Assembly (NCBI GenBank): GCA_026770585.1
Contig: MU646406.1
Span: 402,315-421,836, forward strand
From: Baffinella frigidus
Lineage: Eukaryota; Cryptophyceae; Cryptomonadales; Baffinellaceae
Direction: 5' to 3'
DNA: 19,522 bases
Position numbers and translations under genes: made by a program
Part shown: piece by piece, positions 16,101 to 19,522 of the stretch
How positions within the stretch are numbered: the stretch's first letter is position 1
How the letters are laid out: each line of letters opens with the position of its first letter
Notes under the pieces: model-generated
The model's database searches: none
Seen by the model: the letters and a program-made list of their open reading frames with translations, nothing else
Told to the model about the DNA's origin: nothing

Positions 16101-18736
16101 TCCGCCCTCTCGTCGTCGGTGGTGGATTCCCCCAGGTCCTCGCTCGAGGGACCCCCCTCTCTCGGCCCCGACGACATTGCGCGATTCCGTTGTTCCAGTA
16201 TCCACTCTGGGAAAAGGGGTGACGTTCTCCGTCCTCGCTTCCGGTCCGCAGCTCTGGCTCTCTGATTCCGCTGATTCACCTGGTCCTGTAGGGCGGCGTC
16301 CTCAAGTGTGAGCGCTTCCACTTTCGCCGTGAGTATCTTCCGTGCCCCCCCCAGGTGATGGTATGCTGCAAAAGCTTGACCGCGAGCGTTACTTGCGTCC
16401 TTGGTGACTTGTTCGAGACTCTCTTGCAGGCCCTTCATGAAGGCGAGTGCCTCCTCTTCGTTGTCTTCACCCTGGTTTCCGGCATCGAGTGCATCTTCAA
16501 GAGCTGTCTCAAGGCTTGCACGTTCTTTTCCAAGCTCTCGAGCCCGAGAGTTCGCCACGCTGACGGCTGTGGTTGCGCTCAGCACGATCCCCACGAGTAG
16601 CTCGAGCTTCTCTGTGTATCTGCCAGTGCCCGGGGCTGAGAAGTCGAGAAGGTCTCCACCATCTCCTTCAAGGACTTTCGCGTAGAAGTCCAATTTCTCT
16701 GCCTTTGTCCCTGACTTTCCAGCAGCCTCCACTGCGCGCGCATAACAGTCGAGCCTGAGGGCCGCACGCCGGCTCTCCTTGGAGATGAGATCCCTCGCCG
16801 AGTGACGCTCGGCCCGACGTTCCTCCTCCTCATCTCGGAGGCGGCGTCGTGAATCCCTCTCTTCCGTTGCGAGTTCGTGAGCTGCGCGCGCCTTCTCCAT
16901 TCCTTCAGCCCTTTTTCGTGAGTCAGACAGAGCCTCACGTTCCTTCTCCGCCCTGCGCTGTCTTTTGAAAAAGGCCTCCTTCGAGATCGGTCTCCCAGTC
17001 GTGAGGCACTTGTACCTCCCGTCCTCCGGTGCCAAATCGTCGATTTCGGGGTGAAGAATACCGAGGGGTACGCCATCCTTGTGGAAGATTGATGCCGCGG
17101 TGTGAGCTCGCCAGCTCAGTAGCCTCGGGGCAGGTGCTGAGGTTGACGAGCGAGTCCAGTCTTCTCCCGGGGGTGAGGCGGGAGGAGAGGGCTGCTTCTC
17201 CTTTGGGAGAAGGAGACTCCACCCTGAGCTGTCCGAACTTTCTTCGCCCTGCGAGGTTTCCCTTCCCGAGGGTTCGTCTTGCTTGTCCGACAGTTCCTCT
17301 GCGCCCGGATTCCTATCTTCCCCCGAGCTCGAGTCCTCCTCGCTCCCCGATGAGGAGGCTGAGTGCTTTCTCTTCGCTTTGAGCCCCTTCAGAAAAGACT
17401 CAAAGTCCTCGTACCGTTGGATCTCGCGGACGTCCTTCTCGAGTGACGACTCATACTCCTTCGCCGTGCGGGGGTTCAGCCCCGACTGTCGAATACGCGC
17501 TTCAGCCAGCTTTTGCCCCAGAAGTGCTACTCTGGAGCGAAGAAGTTTCCGCCCACCGCTTGGGATCCCCATCTTCGACTTGGTCCTTGCCTCGCGCGCC
17601 ATGCACTCTAGGCGCACATCACGTCGCGCGAGAAGATCCTCGATCTGTTCCTCGATCCCAGCCTCTTTAAATTCCACATCCCCGAGGGCGTCTTTGCCCT
17701 CCTTCAGGATCCATGGTTCGAAAAGGGCTAGTATGCCTTTGAGGGCGACGTGGTAGTGGGTCGGAGACTGCAGTGCAATCCGTGCCCCGACTTGGTGGAC
17801 CCGGAGTCCACGCCCACTGGTTGGAGGCTCCTTGTTGCTCGCCTTGAAGAGGGATGCTCGCTTAGTAGCTTCCCTCCAGTCCTGGTCAGCGGGTAGAAGC
17901 CACTTGGAAGCCACCTCCCGAGGGTCGGTGCAAGAGAGGTTTGCGTTGATCCACTCCTGTCCGTCCGCTGGAAGGACTTCTTCCCGAGAGAGGACGTCCA
18001 GAATCCTGGAGTCACTTGGCCAGAAGTCCGGTACTGTCTCTTGGTCCTGCACGACGGAGATCTCTCCTTCTCGCTTCTTTTGGTCAGGTCTCGCCCCGTC
18101 CGCTTTCCTCTCCTTGCTCTTGTTCTTCTTCTGGCGTTTGTTGGGCTTCTTTGAGGAGGGGAGTGACGAGGGTTCCTCATCCTGAGGGTCCCGAAGAAAC
18201 AGCGGAGGTACCGCCCGTGGATGGTTGTCGATATACGCCCGAAGGATGTACCTGTCCTGCTGCTCCGTCGTGAGCTTCTTCCACTTCTTCTTCTGGGCGA
18301 GTGCCCGCTCCTTCTCCGATTTCTTGTCCTCAGGATCCAGAGTGATGGGGTGAATCTCGCAGTATGCGTGGAAACCGGCCGCATCGTCCCCTGAGCTGCG
18401 GGCTCCCCACTGTGCGTGAGCTCCAGGGTACCACTGTTCAGCGATCTCCTCCGATGTCCTCTGGAAGAAATCCTCCGCTTTGCGGGCGGCCGTTCCCTCG
18501 CCGTCCCCGAGTCCCTCGCCGTTGCCCTCGATAGCTGCGGTCGACTCCCTTTTCTTCTTCTTCTTGAGCGGGGGCTTTGTCCCACTTCCGTCCTTTTGGG
18601 GACGCATCGTTTTCGGATTCCCGCTCGAGGCCTTGGACCCCACTTTCGGAAGCGGCGCCGACCCCTTCTCCGCACCTTCTCCTCCCTTCTTCCTCTTCCC
18701 CGCGCTTCCCGTAGAGGGCGTCCCGTTCTTCCCCAT
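4157..18736 (-). CDS. Giant copia-type Gag-Pol polyprotein (4,859 aa)
   Basis: The frame is open back to a TAG at 18797-18799, but the first ATG is at 18736. A GTG directly after that TAG is an unlikely eukaryotic start, so I chose the ATG. Domains by residue: Lys-rich N-terminus (1-60); HMG-box-like segment (about 118-172); acidic Ser-rich stretch (about 460-505); coiled coils (about 588-665 and 726-830); Gag-like helical region (about 1116-1456); two C-C-H-C fingers (1560-1610); RGG tract (about 1623-1706); unassigned region (1706-3067); two protease-like domains (Asp3071, Asp3254); integrase (HHCC 3430-3473; D3501, D3565, E3600); acidic linker (about 3745-4200); reverse transcriptase (D4391, D4492, D4493); RNase H (D4684, E4725, D4761, D4810). 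The C-terminus ends in a basic GPKKKKSK tail. Typical copia polyproteins are about 1,300-1,500 residues, so this is over three times longer. It should act in cytoplasmic particles and then in nuclear integration; mature products would come from self-cleavage. Confidence 0.93.
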   Translation of the reverse strand: MGKNGTPSTGSAGKRKKGGEGAEKGSAPLPKVGSKASSGNPKTMRPQKDGSGTKPPLKKKKKRESTAAIEGNGEGLGDGEGTAARKAEDFFQRTSEEIAEQWYPGAHAQWGARSSGDDAAGFHAYCEIHPITLDPEDKKSEKERALAQKKKWKKLTTEQQDRYILRAYIDNHPRAVPPLFLRDPQDEEPSSLPSSKKPNKRQKKNKSKERKADGARPDQKKREGEISVVQDQETVPDFWPSDSRILDVLSREEVLPADGQEWINANLSCTDPREVASKWLLPADQDWREATKRASLFKASNKEPPTSGRGLRVHQVGARIALQSPTHYHVALKGILALFEPWILKEGKDALGDVEFKEAGIEEQIEDLLARRDVRLECMAREARTKSKMGIPSGGRKLLRSRVALLGQKLAEARIRQSGLNPRTAKEYESSLEKDVREIQRYEDFESFLKGLKAKRKHSASSSGSEEDSSSGEDRNPGAEELSDKQDEPSGRETSQGEESSDSSGWSLLLPKEKQPSPPASPPGEDWTRSSTSAPAPRLLSWRAHTAASIFHKDGVPLGILHPEIDDLAPEDGRYKCLTTGRPISKEAFFKRQRRAEKEREALSDSRKRAEGMEKARAAHELATEERDSRRRLRDEEEERRAERHSARDLISKESRRAALRLDCYARAVEAAGKSGTKAEKLDFYAKVLEGDGGDLLDFSAPGTGRYTEKLELLVGIVLSATTAVSVANSRARELGKERASLETALEDALDAGNQGEDNEEEALAFMKGLQESLEQVTKDASNARGQAFAAYHHLGGARKILTAKVEALTLEDAALQDQVNQRNQRARAADRKRGRRTSPLFPEWILEQRNRAMSSGPREGGPSSEDLGESTTDDERAESTHSGEGEVYTGDEESEEDSRSSKDTCGDTQRRRAPTEDGEPRGGRRGHVHADAEAGNRHEQPDPHGPRYSFRQERGPQEMTAREEQRRELGYGRRHSLTGDGERGTNRKRDRETAFALLATPEELRARVSSEGRRAHSESPPGFLSTSVWETPKPSSAKEPGTGNEPLRAWESDARIAGRDPEESLAPRGSPLRESMLFETAGHLQGAAHPVDAALQRVAETGPAGIGGNRPTIKPIFTPEIMKSVLLELDGHAIECAGSATDLERSTAAKRHFDRITPLIQQRLDPSFSTMLRVCGKVGAITAMFPSRVPSRLHDTIEGERIVDDPDSLRFKEASVLWLECRLKGMDSTELNDVGRSVAESSQLDTGIPELQPTHIHFEKVYRQYVQDVTLKYGILTGWLTMFTAIEERATSNVNSKWKSGPGSNIISAIMSSRKLGFGAGVHIHPFYGLWILSDWYAISKPNHARHVTALRKALQNSISFGPRCEFAAQLFLDTMTRDLDHFHAAVLGSSGGSSGQIIHEDRGLISDFIDRYKQLLADPSNHLLPAAHLAHAERLLHLNTRNDAGVYTVTELIKQMWTWDQETFTPPAAPYTDLQSGRGLDSSGQGAAQRRRKATVQKMTASYDEDFEAGYEDEDYGAATGPAEGEGVAWATMGYTKYVQALRANRTHSDPEVPKRECAKNCGVMYFQGHQTTCKYRKARLPILGDKGVLPTCAYCEAPFKGDHNATCAKAQEAMADAQPGGGGGGPGAPGGGRGNGGGGRGGGGAGGGARGGGPAGGGARGGGRGGAAPRGGGRGGAAQGGGRGGAGAAQRGRGGGAPGANLRRAQGVAPDPPAAPGPPRGKQHSSLQVHVPIRDNGIRVVKLLLNQPVEVDEWNQRPFPEPTCVKAHIVKDLPDDGDHDVKKPPKADKKKKKTKSAPVGGRAPEVLPKDEDSEPPSPDQDAVKAIHGGGVGENTDGKPALKSALKSSNFTFTHDKPESGATDDVEARNPRDFPPRGPVSESYSPWKDGLGPKGPGYEPLTKAPKGNLPEDPEGKDGVKGLITSLERHSDSRITRGSTLQIRATFTFTGIPLGDANADQESGSAPTSFPSRARDPPSRGPERLEEQRSRLETRTTLQFLGRTDILNSDATVILRGAGGVPTYMRGDSELVAHSTSVEREGPVFPVPRPTFVPGEELEQLGLLGWSFVRPQASSGRARGGQSEGTETLQEFRLRLIQGGMYAWGTETARDLHEGDFILVPLGGDLADNLLASSRTWLRPTLIPHEDDLFLIAPCDRNSPPESVTTRRRVAAGERLKLLAGLLESQHDLHGLFLIPALDSPLGVSNPEEYMIIMGHLKALWANDEKEYGWALCDPARDEAPARRRPARERMTTLRRHHVRAQLLYATLLPDLFRGSPSRIIRNFDEETGEPHPDSRDNMLLRQEIPKRWSTEVDWAPNRNFTSAYVRLDMMDSVVRDWVTRSSLQDGGLSGPIILDMSRNALSSLDRRGNRRGQSSGARAQSGGVAGSDARSSERDDPEEDVEAGAPYPRMTEQGPRPRYLSLQWGENRDEQEAQDLAAKELGLKNGVPMAAYTTTRREPGVTPPWMAARRNFEDLHEDTTPQDVHPFYGAGVIIETLMINPNEDPGVTQHWEREALCWHTILRARDVLARETCGFPAEDQRVLWVRGTRPLHPFGILPVNPEHIRCLVTFIRINFGNSIGRIEMAVDRELENMFQSLDLYRSRERQYVRDGRVRSDLRMGPLFTGRRRRDGAPGSAIKVMLEELAKVRALIAGVDIDEYSNTHQSTRQAEPLEDIFVTGDYRQDYFIDISPLRLTQFHLAEAAILFARRAAKVRWAGVFGIQQHFSGTLGVSRNSRRTEAALSRRDLASEAERLSQFVGDAYDLDMDQCEAEEEYLRSPLEAQCFYPELRAKEMRDHYDIQYTTSRMTRWQREQVEPPDGDPYYTASENGVLAARMTQRAWAQQFNDHQELTKRRGLERSVLELLDLYNFEMDTGRPPWAVPDERQAPAVDPRPPRGTRPSTAPRAGDPRPPRDTDPSDDGSRAELTEAATEERRNAQVGKSEGDTSMEDVDDTTLTDLNAGTAAEVSGSPTRHSPTDHSHNVLSGGVANAKLEGPTREKILDWLDQNQIPQRTCECGNVQPGWDPDVFDDDSTEMTVGRGLEAILERGTHRQVRVWRPPASERPVVLDSNSLFSVTCDSSILFNLRRLASDMIAVMHSNIQRFTHVGDVELEVSHDGVTRRVSVPDVYLGSGEMEATLLSIPALEKSGFRVELRENTARVSIPAGAVLGNTLPESEVSLEHVCGFRDGLLVLEASPRVNGQAAPKHEVPDSRGSETRACFGWNSLLPSEDEVAAVYQLMSGTMMKSHALVDTGSQIDVLSDAKYFVKGSIRPCSLQISGACGSTSTLEQVGEIDIDLGDGARLKLPEVYFDSSGKAGNILSWCSMVKGGLAPRLSGNYSTSGLLFVNHGEADSAPRMVFKRFFELGGLTMLPLYAGDREARQDQYMERSRRQKPQATAKVHVVGEMADSHNRRSTRGTLYDPIQTVHACLGHAPLAKLKSMSPHVSHWPKGVKHEVVERKYSDPSFCSVCALSKMRRGNSGKWGPSECTRVNEKLYCDVLDVGKANKAVNGDRYLLILADRFSGYLRGFFAKTQDAVVAKLESEAAWASRCHRKPWGTVQSDNAPVLVKALADLGKVYGFVSRASCSYRQDRNGMAEHSLYRVARAGKGLLLHSGLGAHVWNYAFETAIDILNKTPSRANEGKGHGGIAELIYFEKDKLDLRPLKIFGCLAFAHRSKTKMIAEGLSPKLLPHAFTGIYLGTTSHLFKVQGWYVFTPHTGKIHVADTISTNDTYFPARPQHSRQDLGWGSGLNLCMMDRSPTLLQEMFDSNPDAVLVDTMTEFFRGLVHLTTLDNLVEDFDDRPGFELVTGDEVLLEVDKELLRDASRGPASEANRYIEGRDVTPLYLPSQLRHSWDTVMSDFEDGSCPSSQHEDRLGHSGRSTPGSNTHRPPFTQEELDGASGRALEAGQNRELNTSIESHPEEVTRIYPEEGEKDTRRLTFGAATQVGPGVHPTESTGGHEADSSEGYDAESTGGHEADSSEGYDADPFAEEYDSTATYLSDGGHSSPDNEQEDGLGTLPLHKEIIADDLIDGGTRKGPGKFASQSRKKLREAGQAPAVTTRFGRKAGGKQKDPLLCRAQMVLDFRNDHNSRSFNLAQVVKVDWNAQTGKLAPITGRVVRRVLVRVHRHDGAASGSRMEQRFETSFSDGSAHFLKERVLRQMVTKKKSHPVEEVTLPSFQRYTPDSTGAPKTRLINKMITSRLPPCLRGGKWEMKTLSPAVEELYFGKTVFLHTVPEYELIQAEDGNSKIVMVVSSTGGLDQSTVPQHLPAQPGNVYDARRRVDWKFWKQAMLVEIETLERNGTFAQPMRKGDLPPGTHVIPLTWVYTMKVDTTGTEQERRARCCIRGDMQKHINSADCYSPTADMTSFRTLLSIAAACGFTVKQLDVSAAYLQATIPESETIYCSLPPDFESRYGGAGWILPLLKALYGGRNSGRLWYLVLAKFLREEMNFKVCEADGGLFCFTGTITDQTSGETLPVKILSAWHVDDAAVAVSDVCAWDMVVDKLGSQFKLSSSGDIGQYLGAKVTQDLGAGTITLSLRHYIEAMAEKFNLDVERLEEKRLNGGSNYLKTLPNSERLQSRNFTGAPAASVEEKKLYYAAVGTLGYLTNFARPDMSHAFNVLASFCSDPSTEHLTSLYHLLAHAYITRYDELTWRRDATFKQELAGVKVEKNEEVSFCDASFADCFETRRSQTGALCLMNGAAVAWKSTRQPVCAISTCEAEAYAAVEQMRMTLFVRKIVTFFGFSTEKPLRYGEDNAATVALVQGDKLSSRVRWFDVTIFRLRDEDRAGRFICVKVDTTHQLADILTKTLPHEQQTQLRAAILGHADWTPPLPPKDTRTGLEGPKKKKSKVGK
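4292..4710 (-). other. RNase H domain of the polyprotein
   Basis: This is a copia-type RNase H. The first Asp sits in FCDASFAD (D4684), Glu in STCEAEAY (E4725), the third acid in GEDNAATV (D4761) and the last in HQLADILTK (D4810). All four metal-binding acids are present. It would degrade the RNA strand of the RNA/DNA hybrid during reverse transcription. A basic 30-residue tail follows to the stop codon, so the domain is not truncated by the neighbouring H3-like gene. Confidence 0.92.
5040..5896 (-). other. Reverse transcriptase domain of the polyprotein
   Basis: This is a copia-type RT. It opens with a W...M..E...L..NGTF block and includes a KQLDVSAAYL motif (catalytic D4391) and AWHVDDAAV (D4492 and D4493). 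Most copia elements have Tyr in the last motif (YVDD), whereas here it is His. The following KILS and LGAKV-type blocks of the family are recognisable. The three catalytic Asp residues are present, so activity is plausible despite the His substitution. Confidence 0.93.
6768..6863 (-). repeat. 48-bp tandem repeat in the integrase-RT linker
   Basis: Two copies (6768-6815 and 6816-6863) differ at only about three bases. They keep the frame and encode a 16-residue acidic unit, ESTGGHEADSSEGYDA, twice. The repeat lies in the acidic, presumably disordered linker between integrase and reverse transcriptase. It is a recent slippage or unequal-exchange duplication, and copy number probably varies between element copies. 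Confidence 0.95.
7700..8464 (-). other. Integrase domain of the polyprotein
   Basis: The N-terminal zinc-binding HHCC has HACLGH (H3430, H3435) and CSVC (C3470, C3473). The catalytic core has D3501 in YCDVLD, D3565 in QSDNAPV and E3600 in NGMAEH. The first two acids are 64 residues apart and the last two 35 apart, which fits a DDE integrase. The usual copia SDNGGEF is altered to SDNAPVL, but the acid is kept. The family-typical IFGCLAFAH block follows. It inserts the cDNA into the host genome. Confidence 0.92.
8726..8989 (-). other. Protease-like domain 2 (intact DTGS)
   Basis: The motif ALVDTGSQIDVLSD carries D3254-T-G-S, the classic retroviral aspartic protease active site. The chain continues VGEIDIDLGDG, KLPEVYF and NILSWCSMVKGG, the usual block order of copia proteases. 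It should process the polyprotein. It lies 183 residues after a second, degenerate copy, and immediately before the integrase zinc region. Confidence 0.88.
9212..9535 (-). other. Protease-like domain 1 (degenerate DSNS)
   Basis: The motif VVLDSNSLFSV (D3071-S-N-S) stands where copia proteases have DSGA or DTGA. It is followed at the same spacing as in domain 2 by HVGDVELEVSHDG, VPDVYLG and LLSIPALEKSGF. Asp to the VG block is 39 residues here and 40 in domain 2, and the later blocks keep the order with only a few residues of shift. I read it as a duplicated protease fold. The Gly to Asn change in the active-site triplet suggests it is inactive alone. Confidence 0.7.
9536..13619 (-). other. 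Unassigned 1,360-residue region between Gag and protease
   Basis: Residues 1706-3067 match nothing I recognise. The first part (about 1706-2040) is Lys/Pro/Asp-rich and probably disordered. About 2050-2870 has the mixed hydrophobic pattern of folded protein, with segments such as LGLLGWSFV, EEYMIIMGHLKALW, RCLVTFIRINFGN and AEAAILFARRAAKV. About 2885-2925 has repeated DPRPPR units. A CECG pair sits near 3010-3025. It may be a structural, accessory or captured protein. No stop or frameshift occurs, so it is translated with the rest if the frame is used. Confidence 0.6.
13620..13873 (-). other. RGG-box / glycine-rich tract
   Basis: About 84 residues (1622-1706) are almost entirely Gly, Arg and Ala in GGGRGG and GGARGG arrangements. 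The DNA is a degenerate CC(A/T/G)CCTCC-like repeat on the plus strand. RGG tracts bind RNA and favour condensation. Following directly on the zinc fingers, it is best read as the RNA-binding C-terminus of the Gag part. The GC-rich repeat also opens long spurious frames on the opposite strand. Confidence 0.85.
13907..14059 (-). other. Paired non-canonical C-C-H-C zinc fingers
   Basis: Two motifs lie 18 residues apart: CAKNC...HQTTC (1560-1576; C-x3-C-x7-H-x3-C) and CAYC...HNATC (1595-1610; C-x2-C-x7-H-x3-C). The retroviral knuckle is C-x2-C-x4-H-x4-C, so the third spacing is longer and the fourth shorter. Their position after a Gag-like region and before an RGG tract argues for nucleocapsid function, namely binding element RNA. 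Confidence 0.8.
14368..15391 (-). other. Gag-like helical region
   Basis: Residues about 1116-1456 are predominantly helical-looking, without low complexity, and sit just upstream of the zinc fingers where copia capsid lies. Identifiable stretches include PEIMKSVLLELDG near the start and LISDFIDRYKQLLAD towards the end. I could not match it to a specific Gag family by eye, so the assignment rests on position and helical character. Confidence 0.55.
16742..16975 (-). other. Charged coiled coil in N-terminal extension
   Basis: Residues about 588-665 are almost all Arg, Glu, Ala and Lys with no Pro (for example RRAEKEREAL and DEEEERRAERHSARDL), the signature of a long charged helix. A short hydrophobic run (LLVGIVLSATTAVSVA, about 709-725) follows, then a second helical region to about 830. 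It may mediate self-assembly. It is not a usual part of copia Gag. Confidence 0.6.
18221..18385 (-). other. HMG-box-like segment (tentative)
   Basis: Residues about 118-172 contain F122-H-A-Y, then a basic helix and KKKW152KKLTTEQQDRY with a following AY pair. The pattern W-K-x-L-T-x-E-x4-Y resembles helix 2 and the turn of HMG boxes. The third helix is unclear and a Pro-rich stretch follows early, so the domain may be partial or only similar by composition. Lys-rich sequence on both sides fits a nuclear, DNA-associated segment. Confidence 0.35.
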
Positions 18737-18777
18737 GTTTTGAGGCAGAGCTGGGACGAAACTTCCGATTTTGTGTC

Positions 18778-19028
18778 CAATCACACCCACCCCCACCTAG
18801 AGGGCGCCAGGCGCGGCTCTTAGGGAGAGAAGCAGTAGGGTAGAACCGTGGCGAGGAGATCCGTGGCGCTACCGACGCGCGCCGTCTCGATCTGTCCCGG
18901 TCCCTCCTCCGAATGTCTCCGAAGGTGAACTTTTTGCCCAATCACACCCACCCCCACTTAGAGTGCGCCAAGCGCGGTTCTCGGTGAGGAGTGGCAGGGC
19001 GGGACCGAGGTGAGGAGAGTCGTGACGT
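18778..19028. repeat. Direct repeat with 161-bp period at the polyprotein leader
   Basis: CAATCACACCCACCCCCAC occurs at 18778 and again at 18939. Similarity of roughly three-quarters continues for about 90 bp in each copy (to about 18868 and about 19028), with shared blocks such as GCGCCA/GCGCGG and GAGGAGA. The stretch just left of each copy is also T-rich and similar. On the minus strand each copy reads TAG or TAA followed by GTGGGGGTGGG. The polyprotein ATG lies 42 bases left of the first copy (downstream on the minus strand), so the duplication is in the 5' leader. Confidence 0.85.
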
Positions 19029-19072
19029 GTCGGCTCGCCTCGTCGTTTCCTTCAGCCGATTCTTCCTCTCCT

Positions 19073-19213
19073 GGCGGGAGTGATCCCGCCTTGCGTTCGA
19101 ATCCTCAGCTTCCCACGTGCGTCCGCTGGAAGGCGGACCAGAGCGAAGATGAGCTGCCTGACCTCCTGTCAGGATGACGCCGAGCCTTTTGGCAGGACGA
19201 GTGCACCTCGTCC
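19073..19213. repeat. Run of four short perfect hairpins in the leader
   Basis: Four perfect stems follow one another: GGCGGGA/TCCCGCC (19073-19090), GTCCGC/GCGGAC (19121-19138), CCTGAC/GTCAGG (19157-19173) and GGACGAG/CTCGTCC (19195-19213), with loops of 4 to 6 bases. In the minus-strand transcript they would lie in the untranslated leader or in LTR sequence. Such stem-loop runs are common in retroelement packaging and dimerisation signals, but that role is only inferred here. Confidence 0.65.
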
Positions 19214-19522
19214 CACGGGCTGTGGCGTTTCCACCAGGTCGGCCGTGATGGCTCACCTGATGCGCACCTTTTTGAGAATTTTGGTGCTCGGCTCGTGGTT
19301 TGCGCACCGCCTTTCCTCCGTGGGGGTGGTGGCCCCCGCGTGGTCTGGTCTCGTGCGCGCAGCTAGACGGCTCGCGCTGCCCGACCTCGTGCCAAGCGTG
19401 TCCCGTGGAAGAAATTTCTCCCCCACGGCCCGCCCGATCCCCGGAGATCGCAGATCCTCGCAGAACTACACGTTCCACGCGTACAGGTCTCCCCTGCTTC
19501 GGGGGAGGAGCGTAAGTATGCG
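19214..19522. other. Leader or LTR sequence, no gene seen
   Basis: GC-rich sequence with further potential stems, for example CTCCCC (19489-19494) with GGGGAG (19502-19507). A 178-codon minus-strand frame covers 18942-19478 but is made of Arg, Gly, Ser and His with no recognisable domain and overlaps the hairpin run, so I do not call it. No stretch here matches the left side of the window, so the 5' LTR either starts here and runs off the edge or lies wholly beyond it. Confidence 0.4.

Larger units (their letters stand above)
3671..19028 (-). mobile_element. Giant Ty1/copia-type LTR retroelement (internal region)
   Basis: The domain order protease, integrase, reverse transcriptase, RNase H is diagnostic of Ty1/copia (Pseudoviridae-type) elements; Ty3/gypsy elements carry integrase last. 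One continuous frame covers 14.6 kb with intact catalytic residues, so the copy looks recent or selected. I include the convergent H3-like gene because the two stop codons are adjacent, leaving no room for an LTR between them. I include the leader to the end of the second direct repeat. Neither LTR, primer-binding site nor polypurine tract was identified, and the true ends probably lie left of 3671 and right of 19028, possibly outside the window. The boundaries given are a minimum by inference. Confidence 0.75.

Noticed and set aside
17728-18780. 350-codon minus-strand frame in another register over the polyprotein N-terminus
   Set aside because: It overlaps the polyprotein out of frame and encodes mostly Arg, Ser and Gly. 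The polyprotein frame is continuous and better supported.
19085-19140. Possible tRNA, from GTTCGAATCC at about 19095 and a hairpin ending near CCA at 19140
   Set aside because: The bases flanking the TTCGAAT loop do not form a five-base T stem, and no anticodon or D arm fits upstream. It is a chance match.
18942-19478. 178-codon minus-strand frame in the leader
   Set aside because: Composition is typical of GC-rich non-coding DNA, it overlaps four hairpins and a direct repeat, and it has no recognisable domain.
1-19522. CRISPR array, bacterial operons or prophage
   Set aside because: There are no spaced direct repeats, no ribosome-binding-site-led gene strings and no phage genes. The content is eukaryotic.

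Overview
The window is eukaryotic and most likely comes from a GC-rich microbial genome (alga or other protist). The evidence is a complete Ty1/copia-type retroelement polyprotein, a histone-fold H3 gene, a (GA)n microsatellite and several fold-back repeats. Nothing seen fixes the lineage, so I name no species.

Layout. Positions 1-1300 are non-coding and hold four large imperfect palindromes (about 150-205 bp each) plus smaller repeats. Positions 1583-2437 are very GC-rich and carry a doubtful minus-strand reading frame. Positions 2438-3670 hold small hairpins, a direct repeat and a (GA)n tract, with no gene I can support. Positions 3671-4156 (+) encode a divergent intronless histone H3-like protein of 161 residues. 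Positions 4157-18736 (-) are one uninterrupted reading frame of 4,859 codons. It encodes a giant copia-type polyprotein in the order Gag-like region, zinc fingers, RGG tract, large unassigned region, two protease-like domains, integrase, reverse transcriptase, RNase H. Positions 18737-19522 are its leader, with a 161-bp-period direct repeat straddling the start and a run of hairpins.

How the pieces fit. The H3-like gene and the polyprotein are convergent and their stop codons touch: TAG ends at 4156 and the complement of TAA begins at 4157. The polyprotein has a complete C-terminus after RNase H, so an intact element must have its 3' LTR to the left of the H3-like gene. That would place the histone inside the retroelement as an antisense cargo gene. 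This is the strongest candidate for a new system here: a copia element with a chromatin-protein gene. No LTR pair is visible in the window, so membership is inferred and not proven.

Other unusual points are two tandem protease-like domains (DSNS then DTGS), an HVDD instead of YVDD reverse transcriptase box, paired non-canonical C-C-H-C fingers, and about 1,360 residues between Gag and protease with no recognised function. The catalytic residues of the second protease, integrase, reverse transcriptase and RNase H are all present and no stop interrupts the 14.6 kb, so the copy looks young or under selection.
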